The notes below the pieces were generated by a model that saw only the letters and a list, made by a program, of their open reading frames with translations, was not told the origin of the DNA and ran no database searches. Below are positions 1 through 9,375 of a stretch of 64,000 nucleotides of DNA, one piece after another. Source of the DNA: Betaproteobacteria bacterium (GTDB lineage: Bacteria > Pseudomonadota > Gammaproteobacteria > Burkholderiales > Casimicrobiaceae); NCBI GenBank assembly GCA_016717855.1, contig JADKEV010000020.1:74047-138046 (forward strand). Reading direction: 5' to 3'. Every line of letters begins with the position of its first letter. The stretch's first letter is position 1. The position numbers were made by a program, and so were the translations under genes.

Positions 1-241
1 ATGTAGTTCATGAGCATGCACAAATCGTACGCACCAGCCTGGGGAGAAAGCATCCGTTGAGCTGCAAATTGCCATTTCTAACGCTAACCGCAAATCAACT
101 GCGACGATCGACTTGCGGCGTTCGAGGCAGAATGGCCGCATCAGTTGCACTTTCGCTCGAGCAATCGGTCGCTGCAATCGCCGCAGGTTCATTGACCACT
201 GATCAACAGGAAGCGGCTTCTGAGCCCACACTGAGTCGGTA

Positions 242-1342
242 TCATTGGGTGGCCCACGGACCCGGGTGAGGGTCCGCGTCATCATCGAAGCCGGTGATGT
301 ACCAACTGTCTTGCGCTTCGAGCCCCGGCGGCAGCACCTTGGAAATGAACATCGAACGCCGCTCCGGGCGCGGGCCCAGGCCCGCTCGCCGGATTTGCTC
401 GGTCACCTGGCGCGCACCAAAAAACTCAACTGAGACAGTCCGCATGCCCTCGGCGCGGGCGATCTCGACAAAGGCGCGTAACAACGGCGCCGTCCAACGC
501 GCCGGCTCGGCGGCAAAGAAGTCGCCAACCTCGGCGAGACCCTGTTGATTGCGCCAGACTACGTAGCCTTGCGCGATGTTCTGGGCATCGCTGGCAAGAC
601 ACAGCCGCCAATCGCCACGACCCGGTGCAGCAAAGCGCCAATGCAGCATTTCGCTACTGCGCTCCGATAACATCAGCGTCTCGGGTCGACGCGACCACAG
701 CGCATCAATGGCTGGGTGGGCCCAATCGATCGGCTTGCACACCAGTTGCTCCATCGCCACAAGTCGGTACAGGCCGTCGCGAACGCGCAAGGCACTGTCG
801 ACGAACAGTGCGGCCGTGTGCGCAAGCCAGACCGGCATGCGTCGCGACAAGAACACCCGACTGGCCAAAGGTGTGGCATAGCGCCGAATCTGACCGAAGC
901 GCTTGAGCCCACCACGCTCGCAGACTGTCACGGCCTTTGGGTTGGGGAACCCGTAGATCAGTTCAAAGCGTCCAGCGCCCATCTGGGTGCAGTGCTGCAT
1001 CAGAAGCAAGGCCGGCCAAAGTGAGCGATGTGCCACATTGACCACGAAGTCGGCCAGCCCGGCTCCTCGTAGTGGCCGCTTCCCCAACCAGAATCGGCGC
1101 GTATGCAGACCTTGCGCACCTTGAGCTTGTTGTTCACCCTGGACCATCAGCAACTGCACACTGGCGCCACCGGCAGGGTTGTCGCGATAGCCGAGGGACA
1201 ACTTGGTGTTGGCGCTATGCAGGTCATGGCCAGCGAGATTCTCGGCCCATAGCGCCGCGATTGACGCTGCGTCGACATCGAGGTCGGCCTCGCGGACAGA
1301 ATAGCCCCCATGGGCCCGCGGTGGCTGCCGCATGTTTGTCAT
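242..1342 (-). CDS. GNAT-like N-acyltransferase family protein, probable surface-polysaccharide locus
   Basis: I see a 366-residue soluble protein that reads like two weak GNAT folds in tandem. The N-terminal half has a segment around WAENLAGHDL and a GFPNPKAV motif near residues 140-150. The C-terminal half ends in a region rich in aromatic and basic residues. Proteins of this layout are commonly annotated as GNAT-family acetyltransferases in exopolysaccharide loci; the substrate cannot be read. The open frame extends upstream to 1387, but the Met codon at 1342 overlaps the stop of the methyltransferase gene as ATGA, so I take 1342 as the start. The overlap implies co-translation with that gene. 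Family membership is moderately sure, function is not. Confidence 0.6.
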   Translation of the reverse strand: MTNMRQPPRAHGGYSVREADLDVDAASIAALWAENLAGHDLHSANTKLSLGYRDNPAGGASVQLLMVQGEQQAQGAQGLHTRRFWLGKRPLRGAGLADFVVNVAHRSLWPALLLMQHCTQMGAGRFELIYGFPNPKAVTVCERGGLKRFGQIRRYATPLASRVFLSRRMPVWLAHTAALFVDSALRVRDGLYRLVAMEQLVCKPIDWAHPAIDALWSRRPETLMLSERSSEMLHWRFAAPGRGDWRLCLASDAQNIAQGYVVWRNQQGLAEVGDFFAAEPARWTAPLLRAFVEIARAEGMRTVSVEFFGARQVTEQIRRAGLGPRPERRSMFISKVLPPGLEAQDSWYITGFDDDADPHPGPWATQ

Positions 1343-2268
1343 GAAGAGTCGCCTGCTTGGGCCACAAAGGTGACCGAGGTCGTGCATAGTTCATCGGCAC
1401 TGTAATGCTGAAACTCCGGGGCTATCGGGGTGTGCGGCAAATTCTCCAACAGATCCTGCCTGAGGGTCCGTTTTTGACTCACCACGCGCAATCCGGCGCC
1501 TTCGGCGGCAGCCGTAAAGTCTCTGGGGCGAAGCCGGTTCTGAAAAAGCAGCTCGTTGTTCCAGCGTCGCCACTGCCGCGTTGTGAATCGCAAATAGTGA
1601 ATTGGCGTGATCGACCGGTCGAAATAGGCATAGTGATCGCCGCAGTTCACGCTGTGCAACACAAGCCCACCATCACTGAGCAGGCGTGCCGACTCGTTCA
1701 TCAGTGCCGCCAACTGGGATTTGGTGACATGCTCAAGCACGCTGTTGGAGAACACCAAATCGACCGCGCCTGCGGCCAAACCGGTGCAGCTGGCGTCGGC
1801 GGGCGCGTGGTATTCGATGCCCGCGCGTTGCAGAATGCCTTGGCCGTCCGTGGCGGCGCTCAACCACGCATGACGCGAGACGACCTCGCTCAGCGGCTGC
1901 CCGCATGCCTGCGCCAGTTCGCTTAGTTGTGGCTCCAGCTGCCGCAACACCGTTGAGGCGGCACGCGGGATCAAGTGACGATGCAGATCGTAGCTGTGCA
2001 CCTGACGGGCGCCGGCCAGCGCAAAGCACAAGGGCAACACGGGCAGCCATCCTGTGCCGATTTCCATTAGGACCCTATCCCTCACTCCAAACTTCTGGCG
2101 CTGTAGCATACTCATCAAAGTCAGCCAGTCGGCACGGAATTTGAGGTCGATATGTCGAGCTTCGTCAGTGCGGCCCCCCAGCAAGGATTGCAGCAAGCTG
2201 TTGAGCCGTGCCCCCGCCGGCAGTCTCGACAGGACACCTTGAATGCAGCCTTTGATGCGCCAGTTCAT
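1339..2268 (-). CDS. class I SAM-dependent methyltransferase
   Basis: This 309-residue protein carries a class I methyltransferase core. The glycine-containing SAM loop is VLMEIGTGWLPV (about residues 66-77), followed by an acidic strand end at SYDLHRH and the post-core segment DLVFSNSVLEHV (about residue 169) typical of Methyltransf_11/25-type enzymes. The acceptor is unknown; the neighbouring glycosyltransferase and GNAT gene suggest a sugar or glycan precursor, which is inference. Its start overlaps a short upstream frame as ATGA and its stop overlaps the GNAT gene as ATGA, so it sits inside a translationally coupled minus-strand unit. Confidence 0.8.
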   Translation of the reverse strand: MNWRIKGCIQGVLSRLPAGARLNSLLQSLLGGRTDEARHIDLKFRADWLTLMSMLQRQKFGVRDRVLMEIGTGWLPVLPLCFALAGARQVHSYDLHRHLIPRAASTVLRQLEPQLSELAQACGQPLSEVVSRHAWLSAATDGQGILQRAGIEYHAPADASCTGLAAGAVDLVFSNSVLEHVTKSQLAALMNESARLLSDGGLVLHSVNCGDHYAYFDRSITPIHYLRFTTRQWRRWNNELLFQNRLRPRDFTAAAEGAGLRVVSQKRTLRQDLLENLPHTPIAPEFQHYSADELCTTSVTFVAQAGDSS

Positions 2269-2390
2269 GGCTGTGATGTAAGTATGTGTGCTTTGTGAAT
2301 ACGGTTAGACATGGGCAAATAGCCCATCAAGTGCAGGAGCCTCTCCAGAAAATCGTGAGTCGTGGTCAACCGCATCGGATTACCGGTCAT
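2265..2390 (-). CDS. possible 41-residue small ORF coupled to the methyltransferase
   Basis: The frame starts at an ATG at 2390 and ends in a TGA that overlaps the methyltransferase ATG (ATGA, 2265-2268). The peptide starts MTGNPMRLTTTHDFLERLL and is not recognisable. The same ATGA arrangement links the next two genes, which is the only support for it being translated. The frame stays open upstream to 2606, but that part has low-complexity, non-protein-like composition. It could be a chance frame. Confidence 0.2.
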   Translation of the reverse strand: MTGNPMRLTTTHDFLERLLHLMGYLPMSNRIHKAHILTSQP

Positions 2391-2755
2391 TGTACCGACC
2401 CCCGATCGCCGCATTCCGGTCAATCCCGACCTGCCCCTCAAGACGTAAAGACGGCTTAGGCAGGCACCGTTTCGCAGCAAGGGAATTGCTCGGTCCCTCT
2501 GCAGCGGGGATATGCCAATCATCGGTCGATGCCCGGACCCATCCTTGGCGCCGGATTCACTGGCAGCAAGCCCCATTTTTGAGTCTGACAGGAACGGGAT
2601 GTTCAACTACGCGGCCCCAAGTATCCTCGGGTGCGGCACCTCAGTCAATTTCCAATTCTCATCTTTGATCCGCTTGCAATGGCGGTGTTGTGCTGCGCCT
2701 ACGCGCCCGAGGGAAAACAATGGTCGAGTGCAGGCCAGGAACCGGCGGTCCAGGT
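2391..2755. other. intergenic stretch with no recognisable gene
   Basis: This lies between the GT2 gene and the methyltransferase unit, both on the minus strand. Open frames on both strands are short and have no family resemblance. I see no hairpin with a T tract and no convincing promoter. It presumably holds the promoter for the methyltransferase/GNAT unit. Confidence 0.5.
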
Positions 2756-3724
2756 TCACCGGTGGCGGGGGCGGACGTGAAGTACTCCCCGCGCCAGATT
2801 GATCCAACCTTCGATTCGGGTCGGATCATCCTTCACCGATGCCAAGAGAAGACGTCGAGCTTCCGCCCACTGGCCAAGTGCCAATCTAGACCAGCCGCCC
2901 TGAAGGGCCAAGCGTGCCATTGCCTTGCGCACAAATGGTCTGGATCGCAACTGCGGGTTCTCGGCGAGAAACTCATCGTAAACCTCGCGCTCGCGGTTCA
3001 ACCACGTACCGTCTCCGAGTTGCTCCGACATGAGACTGTCGGGATGATGTCGCCGCTCGAGCAGCGGTTCCTCGAGATAACCGATCGGCCCAAGCATGGC
3101 GACTCGCAACCACAAGCCAAAGTCCTCGCCCATCCGGCGATGGGGATCCATTCCCGCGGTTTCGGCGAGCGTCGTGCGGCGTAACATGACCGTGGAACAA
3201 CCGACGCAGTTCTCGAAAAACAGCTTCTCGAACGGGATGCGGTTCCCGACCACCACTCCCTTTTGGCGAGCAGTCTTCATCGGCTTCAGAAGATCGCCCT
3301 CAAGCAACAAGATATCCGTGAAAACAAGCACCACGTCGGGATATGCCTCGAAAAACTTCACCTGTTTATCCAGCTTTTCGGGTCGCCAGCGATCATCGGC
3401 ATCGATGTAGGCAACAAACTCACCGCGCGCATATTGCGCTGCGCGGTTTCGCGCGCCGCCCGGTCCCGTGTTCGCCTGCCTGATGAGGACGATGTCATCG
3501 GTGCGCGCCGGCGAAACCGGAACCGGCGATCCGTCATCAACTACTATCACTTCCCAGTCTTTGAACGTCTGCGCGCGGACGCTTTCCAATGCTTCGTCGA
3601 GCCACAAGATACCAGGCCCTGGCTTTCCGAACCAAGCAGGAATGATCACGCTCACCCGAGGATTCGCAGTGACCCGTTCTCCGCGTCGTACCGTGAGATT
3701 GGGCTCAACCATTGCCGGCGACAA
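2756..3724 (-). CDS. family 2 glycosyltransferase
   Basis: A 322-residue GT-A fold glycosyltransferase of family GT2. It has the opening strand VSVIIPAW (about residue 25), the nucleotide-binding VVDDGSP (about 61), NTGPGGARNRA (about 85) and the metal-binding acidic cluster YIDADDRW (about 107-114). The middle MGEDFGLWLRVA (about 199) matches the ED catalytic-base region of the family. It would transfer an activated sugar in the cytoplasm onto a lipid-linked glycan; donor and acceptor are unknown. A possible alternative start is the Met at residue 5. The C-terminal 60 residues are helical and resemble the tail of EPS-locus GT2 enzymes. Confidence 0.88.
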   Translation of the reverse strand: MSPAMVEPNLTVRRGERVTANPRVSVIIPAWFGKPGPGILWLDEALESVRAQTFKDWEVIVVDDGSPVPVSPARTDDIVLIRQANTGPGGARNRAAQYARGEFVAYIDADDRWRPEKLDKQVKFFEAYPDVVLVFTDILLLEGDLLKPMKTARQKGVVVGNRIPFEKLFFENCVGCSTVMLRRTTLAETAGMDPHRRMGEDFGLWLRVAMLGPIGYLEEPLLERRHHPDSLMSEQLGDGTWLNREREVYDEFLAENPQLRSRPFVRKAMARLALQGGWSRLALGQWAEARRLLLASVKDDPTRIEGWINLARGVLHVRPRHR

Positions 3725-3846
3725 ACTTACACGATGACATGCATGAAGTCATCCGCGCTTCAGGACGCGGTTTGCCATTGCATGTGGCGCGCCACATCAG
3801 CTCTGACAGCGGACGGATTCAGCATTCGAACCAAGGCTCCCACATG

Positions 3847-6588
3847 CTACGGCATCATCGATTGAATGTACGCCTCAATTTGCGCCACCGATCGTGTGGC
3901 TCCCGGTCCAATCGCTCCGTCGGTGAGCATTGCCCCCCTCATGCCGAAAATGTAACGGATCAGCATCAGCCCGTCGGTCAGGGCATCAACCTGGCTGTTG
4001 CCGTCTACGTCCATCGCATTGAGGGATTGAATGTACGTCTCTATCTCCGCCGCCGTTCGTGTGGCTCCCGGTCCAATCGCTCCGTCGGTCAGTGTCGCCC
4101 CCTTCATGCCAAACATGTGACGGATCAGCATCAGCCCATCAGTCAGTGCATCAACCTGGGCGTTGCCGTCTACGTCCATCACACTGGGAGCATTGGTGGT
4201 GACGTTGAACGCTCCGCTCACGCCGCCAATGCTAAGGGTGGCGGTGGTCATGGTGTTGAAGCTGGCCGATGTAGTCTGTCGCACCGCCACGTTCTGGCCC
4301 GGATTGAGCGTCCCGGCCGTCGTCACAAACGCGCCCCCATTGATTCTATAGCTGCCGCCAGCGCTGACGCTGATCGCTGCGGGTGCGTTGTAGCCCGTCG
4401 GGGTGATGGTGTTCGAGATCGCCGCCGCACTGAGGGCCAGGCCGGTCTGGGCCGCGAAGCCGAAGGCGTCCGGCGTCGTATCCGGGGCCGCGCCCAATAC
4501 GCTCGGTACTGTAATCGTTGTCGGCAGTGGTTCCGAGAGCACTACCTGGTTGGCGGCATTACGAATCTCGATGGTCCCGCCTTGGGTGGCCAAATTGAAA
4601 TTGAGGTTGACCGTTCGTCCGTCCGCAAGGGCCAACGTGACGGCCCCGGCATTGACACCCAGAGTAGCCGTGTTCACCGCGTTGTCCACCGACAAGACAT
4701 TCAGGAACTGCGTGAGGGTGTTGGCTGGGACGTTGGCAATGGCTGACTCGAGCCTGAATCCGCCATTGTAGTAGCTGGTGTGACCACTCCCGCTTGTATC
4801 CGGATACGCTGTCACCATGTTGGTTGCGGCGAGAACGCTCGAAGTGGGCGCCAGCGCAAACAACTTGAGGCTGCTTCCCCCGCTGTTGGTATATGTGGCG
4901 GTCCGATTGGCGGAATTGATCGCAGGCGGCCCCTCCAGCGGCAACAAGAAGCACTTGGTGGTAGTTCCCGCCGTGTATTTGGCGCGATCGAACACAACCA
5001 CTGTATCCGGGTGGATGAACAGCATCTCCCGGTCTGATTGAACGGTATTGGGGAACAGGTTGCCGGGGCTCGAACTTACGTACGTGTAACCCGGCTTCAC
5101 CGCCATGGCGGTCAATGTTGCCGAACCTTCACCCATGGGGATCATCGTGGCGTCGATGGTCGCAAGGCTGGCGCCATTGGTGGATTGGGTCACCAGGGCG
5201 TGGTTGTACTGATCCTGTTCAATTCCGCTAAAGGAATGCGTGTTGGCATCCGTCACCAGCCATCCGTTCTTGTAGAGAAGAAACGACTGCCGATCCTGAT
5301 GTGCGTGGGACTCTGTATAGGGGCCCGTCAGGAACGTCAACCAGGTAGCGTTGGAGGTCCAGCTAGTGCGATCGGAGAAAACTCCCGTACCGGACCCATA
5401 GAATGCCGTGTTCAGCACTGCGGGCGCGACGGTTTCGGTGCCGGCATACAGGGCGTCGTACACGAAGTTGAACGAATTCCCCATCTGAGGCACCGAAGTC
5501 GCGGCCAGAAAATCCCGGACCGTGCGTGCCATGGGTGTCCCGGCGTAAATGGTCGCCAACGCCTCCAGCCCCTCGCGGTGATAGTCGTAGAAGGCAGCCG
5601 TCTGATCCCGGGAGTGATCGGCAATGGGCGCAAGGTAGGTCGTCCTTCCGGGTGCGGTGGGCGAGGTCACATGCAGCATGTACGCCATGGTCTCCTGTGC
5701 TTGCGGGCTCAAGTCCGCAATGCGTTCCCCCGTTGTTTTCTCCCACAGAAAGTAAAGGCCGTACAGGGTGCGCAAGGACGTGCCATAGCCGGTGCCTTCG
5801 CGGGACCCACCGCCGGCAAGCTGGGCAATGAAGGCGGGTACCAGCTGATTCTGGAGTTTGGCAAAGCGGAAGCGCTGCAGGAAGCCGTCGGCCATGGTCC
5901 GGCCAGGCTCGCCCTTGGACACCAGGCCCCACAACATCGTGGCGCGCAGGAATGAGTAGTAGTAGTTGTTGAATGGATTGTCGACGGACCATGAACTGCC
6001 CGGCGCTCGCAAAGTACCGCTCCAGTTGTAATTATTCGCAGCCGTCCCCGCCCCCCAATGGTTCGTGTTCTGGTTCCAGACGTTGTCGGTGAACACGTCT
6101 GCGTAGTTGCCGAAGTTGAGTTTGTCGGCGGCGGTCAATCTTCCATAACACCAGTCGTACACCAGAGCGACGCTACCGACCAGGGCCCCGATTTCGAGAT
6201 AGCTGTCGGCTGCGGCCAAGGGTCTGCCACCATTCGTTATAACAGCAGCCTCGCTGGTCAGGAAAGCCCTGGTCATCTGAATGGCATGATCGCAGTAGGC
6301 GGCACCTGGCGACCCTCCAACTACCACGCCCATGAAGGCTGAATACCACGCTTCGTAGCCATAATAGTTGGTTCCGCCGACTTGACCGTCAACGATGGTC
6401 TTGAAGCGTTTCATCGCATTGTTGCCGCTGGCGGCAAGGGCATTCTGGTACTTGGTCAATTCCGCGCCAACCAGCAAGACCCGAGGGTGTGTGGCGGGAA
6501 TGGGGGGCAGTGTCTGCGCAACTCCCAGGCAGGACACCAGTGCCAGCGCCGCGGCGAGTATTCGGAAAAGTGACTGAGAGGTGTTCAT
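3847..6588 (-). CDS. exported heparinase II/III-like protein with two C-terminal dockerin-like repeats
   Basis: A 913-residue exported protein. The N-terminus has a clear signal sequence. Residues LVSC could act as a lipobox, or cleavage may follow GVAQ, so free versus lipidated form is undecided. The body (about 30-650) resembles the alpha/alpha-toroid plus beta-sheet layout of heparinase II/III and alginate lyases. Landmarks shared with two other proteins in this window are LVYDWC, YYYSFLRATMLWGL, GGGSREGTGYGT (about 260), ESHAHQDRQSF (about 424) and HSFSGIEQD. A beta-sandwich-like segment follows. Two about 53-residue repeats starting DVDGNxxxDALTDGLMLIR (about 802-913) have calcium-loop spacing like dockerin type I. 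The start has a GGAG ribosome site 6 nt upstream. The likely role is cleavage of an acidic polysaccharide outside the cytoplasm; the substrate is unknown. Confidence 0.8.
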   Translation of the reverse strand: MNTSQSLFRILAAALALVSCLGVAQTLPPIPATHPRVLLVGAELTKYQNALAASGNNAMKRFKTIVDGQVGGTNYYGYEAWYSAFMGVVVGGSPGAAYCDHAIQMTRAFLTSEAAVITNGGRPLAAADSYLEIGALVGSVALVYDWCYGRLTAADKLNFGNYADVFTDNVWNQNTNHWGAGTAANNYNWSGTLRAPGSSWSVDNPFNNYYYSFLRATMLWGLVSKGEPGRTMADGFLQRFRFAKLQNQLVPAFIAQLAGGGSREGTGYGTSLRTLYGLYFLWEKTTGERIADLSPQAQETMAYMLHVTSPTAPGRTTYLAPIADHSRDQTAAFYDYHREGLEALATIYAGTPMARTVRDFLAATSVPQMGNSFNFVYDALYAGTETVAPAVLNTAFYGSGTGVFSDRTSWTSNATWLTFLTGPYTESHAHQDRQSFLLYKNGWLVTDANTHSFSGIEQDQYNHALVTQSTNGASLATIDATMIPMGEGSATLTAMAVKPGYTYVSSSPGNLFPNTVQSDREMLFIHPDTVVVFDRAKYTAGTTTKCFLLPLEGPPAINSANRTATYTNSGGSSLKLFALAPTSSVLAATNMVTAYPDTSGSGHTSYYNGGFRLESAIANVPANTLTQFLNVLSVDNAVNTATLGVNAGAVTLALADGRTVNLNFNLATQGGTIEIRNAANQVVLSEPLPTTITVPSVLGAAPDTTPDAFGFAAQTGLALSAAAISNTITPTGYNAPAAISVSAGGSYRINGGAFVTTAGTLNPGQNVAVRQTTSASFNTMTTATLSIGGVSGAFNVTTNAPSVMDVDGNAQVDALTDGLMLIRHMFGMKGATLTDGAIGPGATRTAAEIETYIQSLNAMDVDGNSQVDALTDGLMLIRYIFGMRGAMLTDGAIGPGATRSVAQIEAYIQSMMP

Positions 6589-7189
6589 TGAACGCTCCGG
6601 AAAATGCCGCTCTCATCGTTGTGGAAGTAGCTGCGCGAATCCGAGATTCCCGCCTACATAGCGAATCCCCCTGTCATGATCCACACCCGTGGCCCGGAGA
6701 GGTGACGGCTCCGTCAACGGGAAATGTCCCACAAAAGCACCCGGGAGATCAATTGCGGTATGCTACGTCGAAAACCGACGCTCTTGGCGTTTGTCGGGAA
6801 GGAAAATTTCGTTCTGACGCGTTTCCTCCTGCCAGCGTTTAGCCTCCGGGGCTCGCGTACGTCCAAAGCCCCGCACGGCGCCTCTCGGGCGCTTGCACAT
6901 CGAGCGGGAGATGGTACTACAAGCCGTCCGCGCCGGGGACCGGCCGAGTGCGAGGATTGTCGCGGACTGGAAAACTTGGCAACGAACGAGACGGAGCGGT
7001 CAGGAAGACCTGACTCTGGGTCATCGAATTCGCTATCCTTACGGCAATATCCTCGCACATCGAGTCGAGCGGGGGCTGCAGCGCGGCGGGATCTGCCAAG
7101 CCTCCGACGCATGGCAATGGAATTTCTGGCGACCGTAGGCGACGTCCCATCCACCCACGCAGGCGAACAACCGCAATCGACACACTCCG
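6589..7189. promoter_or_regulatory. divergent intergenic region, about 600 bp
   Basis: This separates the minus-strand heparinase-like gene from the plus-strand sugar dehydrogenase gene and must hold both promoters. I could not pick a convincing -35/-10 pair or a sigma-54 -24/-12 element by eye. Open frames here (for example 6714-7154 on the minus strand) are Arg/Ser-rich and look like shadows. Confidence 0.35.
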
Positions 7190-8329
7190 ATGACTAGCAG
7201 AAACCGACTCCTCATTGCCCTTGCATTGGTTTTCCTTGTGGTAGCAACGCTGTGGGGCATGCCAAAGCTGTTGCGACGAATGGAAATGCAGGGGCTGCGA
7301 CCCGTGACCGTGGCCGGTGGACTGGACAACCCGTGGGCGCTGGCCTTCCTGCCGGATGGGCGCATGCTCGTGACGGAGCGCGTCGGGCGCATGCGCCTGG
7401 TTGCCCCCGATGGCGCGCTGTCGGAGCCGCTGCGCGGACTCCCGCCGGTGTTTGCTCAGGGCGAGGGCGGGCTGATGGACGTCGCAGTCGATCCACAGTT
7501 TGCGAAGAACGGCAAGGTCTACTGGAGCTACAGCGAACCAGACGCCGCAGGCTCTGCTGGCAGCAGCACGGCGGTTGCGAGCGGACGGTTGGCGGGCACG
7601 GCGATCGAAGACGTGATCGTGATCTTCCGACAAGCCGTCAAGGTTGACAACAGCTCGCACTACGGATCCCGATTGCTGTTTGCGCCGGATGGACGACTGT
7701 TCGTTTCACTCGGCGATCGATCGCGGCGGGACGAAGCGCAGGACATGACTTCGTCGCACGGGAAGATCTTGCGCATGGAAACAGACGGCCGCGCGCCACC
7801 CGACAACCCGCATGTGCAGACTGCCGGGGCACTGCCACAAGTCTGGACGCTGGGTCACCGGAACGTACAGGGCCTGGCCATTGACCCGGTCACCGGTGCG
7901 TTGTGGGCCAGCGAACACGGGCCACAAGGGGGTGACGAACTCAATCTGATCGAGCGCGGCCGCAACTACGGCTGGCCGGTAATCACGTACGGCTGCGAGT
8001 ACGCCTCTTGCGCCAAGATCGGCGAAGGCACATCCAAAGATGGCATGGAACAACCGGTGGTGCAGTGGTCACCGCAGGCAATCGCGCCCACCGGCATGGT
8101 GTTCCTGACCGGCGACCGTTACCCCGGCTGGAAGGGGGATCTGTTCATCGGCATGCTCCAGGGGCGTGCCGTGCTGCGACTCAAGCTCGAGGGCCAAAAG
8201 GTCGTCGAGCAGGAGCGCCTGCTGACGGGTTTGATGGATCGTGTGCGCGACGTGAGGCAGGGGCCGGATGGCTGGCTCTACATCCTCACGGGGCGCGATC
8301 AGGGCAGGATTCTACGCATCGAGCGCTAG
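7190..8329 (+). CDS. PQQ-dependent sugar dehydrogenase (glucose/sorbosone dehydrogenase family)
   Basis: A 379-residue protein of the soluble aldose sugar dehydrogenase (GSDH, YliI-like) family, a six-bladed beta-propeller using PQQ and calcium to oxidise aldoses in the periplasm. Family landmarks are GLDNPWALAFLPDGRMLVTE (about 43-62), EGGLMDVAVDP (about 93), HRNVQGLAIDP (about 223), the strongly conserved SEHGPQGGDELNLI followed by NYGWP (about 241-262), and FIGMLQGRAVLRL near the end. Residues 7-24 are hydrophobic and uncleaved-looking, so it may be membrane-anchored. It is not obviously co-transcribed with its neighbours; the next gene is convergent. Confidence 0.9.
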   Translation: MTSRNRLLIALALVFLVVATLWGMPKLLRRMEMQGLRPVTVAGGLDNPWALAFLPDGRMLVTERVGRMRLVAPDGALSEPLRGLPPVFAQGEGGLMDVAVDPQFAKNGKVYWSYSEPDAAGSAGSSTAVASGRLAGTAIEDVIVIFRQAVKVDNSSHYGSRLLFAPDGRLFVSLGDRSRRDEAQDMTSSHGKILRMETDGRAPPDNPHVQTAGALPQVWTLGHRNVQGLAIDPVTGALWASEHGPQGGDELNLIERGRNYGWPVITYGCEYASCAKIGEGTSKDGMEQPVVQWSPQAIAPTGMVFLTGDRYPGWKGDLFIGMLQGRAVLRLKLEGQKVVEQERLLTGLMDRVRDVRQGPDGWLYILTGRDQGRILRIER

Positions 8330-8379
8330 ACGGATTCCGGTCGGCCCTTGCAGTTCCTAGCAGCCAAAAAACGATTCGA

Positions 8380-9375
8380 CTATTCCTGGTGCGCAATTTC
8401 CGGAACCGCTTCGACGAGCAGCGGTTTCATGTGCTGGTAGCGGGTGGACTTGCGCTTCGCGTCGATATCGTTGTACACGTTATTCACCTGCTCAGCGGGC
8501 ACACCCAAACTCCGGGAAACTTCGTCCGGCGACATCCCATGATTTTTTGCGTAGAGACAGGCATCCATCTTGTCGTAGGGCAGGGAAAAATAGAACTCTT
8601 CCTGAGACTGACTGAGCGAATACGTGTCTGTCGTGGGCGGCCTTCGCCGGATCTCCTCCGGTACGCCCAGATACTCTGCCAGCTGGTAGACCTGGGTCTT
8701 GTAAAGGTGCGCAATGGGTTTGACATCGGCCGCTCCATCGCCACCCTTCACGAAGAACCCCTGGTCGTACTCCAGCCGGTTGGGCGTCCCCATTACGGCG
8801 TAGTTCAGCCGATCGGCGTGGTAGTACTCCATCATCTTGCGCACGCGCTGCTTGAAGTTGGTGGCGGCAACGACTCCCAGATAGGCTTTGGGAGTCAGGC
8901 GTGCCCGGATCTCTCTGCCGTCAGGGGACCGGACGACGATGGAGAAGATCCGATAGGTACTCTCGCTGAGATCGGGCAGGACGATCTTGCATTTGTAGTC
9001 CGGCCTGTACTCGGGGATTACGCTGCGTATCATCTCATCCCGTCTCCGGTAGCAGCCGGATGCTTCAAGAATCGGCGTGATGTCTTCCACTATCGCCAGG
9101 ATGCCCAGCTGGTTTGTTAGCAGCCGCGCCAGAGACAGGCTGTCGTCGGACGATTCCCGTTCCGGCATCAGGAGCGCCACAGTCCTTTCCTTGCCGAGGC
9201 TTCGAGCGCTGAGCGCGGTGACCACGCTGCTGTCAATGCCCCCGGACAGGCCTACAACAGCACCCTTGCGTCTCAGGTCCTGCATGACCTGGGTGCGGAT
9301 CGCGCTTGTGATCTGATCCACAGCACGCTCGGCATCCAGCTTCAACAGTTCGGGGAATGAAGCCGGGGTTTTCAC
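8380..9375 (-). CDS. nadE: NAD synthase-like PP-loop amide-forming ATPase
   Basis: A 331-residue homologue of ammonia-dependent NAD synthetase. It has the ATP pyrophosphatase P-loop GLSGGIDSSVV (about residues 43-53) and the downstream GTPNRLEYDQGFF (about 206) and KGGDGAADVKPIAHLYKTQV (about 220-239) regions. The last two differ from housekeeping NadE, which normally shows GTxNKSE and PPSADLW where this one has GTPNR and PPTTDTYS. There is no nitrilase-type glutaminase domain. Its start overlaps the stop of the ligase gene by 4 nt (ATGA), and it is the last gene of a four-gene operon with an amidotransferase, an ACP and a ligase. I infer a pathway-specific amide synthase, with true NAD synthesis as the alternative. 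Confidence 0.75.
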   Translation of the reverse strand: MKTPASFPELLKLDAERAVDQITSAIRTQVMQDLRRKGAVVGLSGGIDSSVVTALSARSLGKERTVALLMPERESSDDSLSLARLLTNQLGILAIVEDITPILEASGCYRRRDEMIRSVIPEYRPDYKCKIVLPDLSESTYRIFSIVVRSPDGREIRARLTPKAYLGVVAATNFKQRVRKMMEYYHADRLNYAVMGTPNRLEYDQGFFVKGGDGAADVKPIAHLYKTQVYQLAEYLGVPEEIRRRPPTTDTYSLSQSQEEFYFSLPYDKMDACLYAKNHGMSPDEVSRSLGVPAEQVNNVYNDIDAKRKSTRYQHMKPLLVEAVPEIAHQE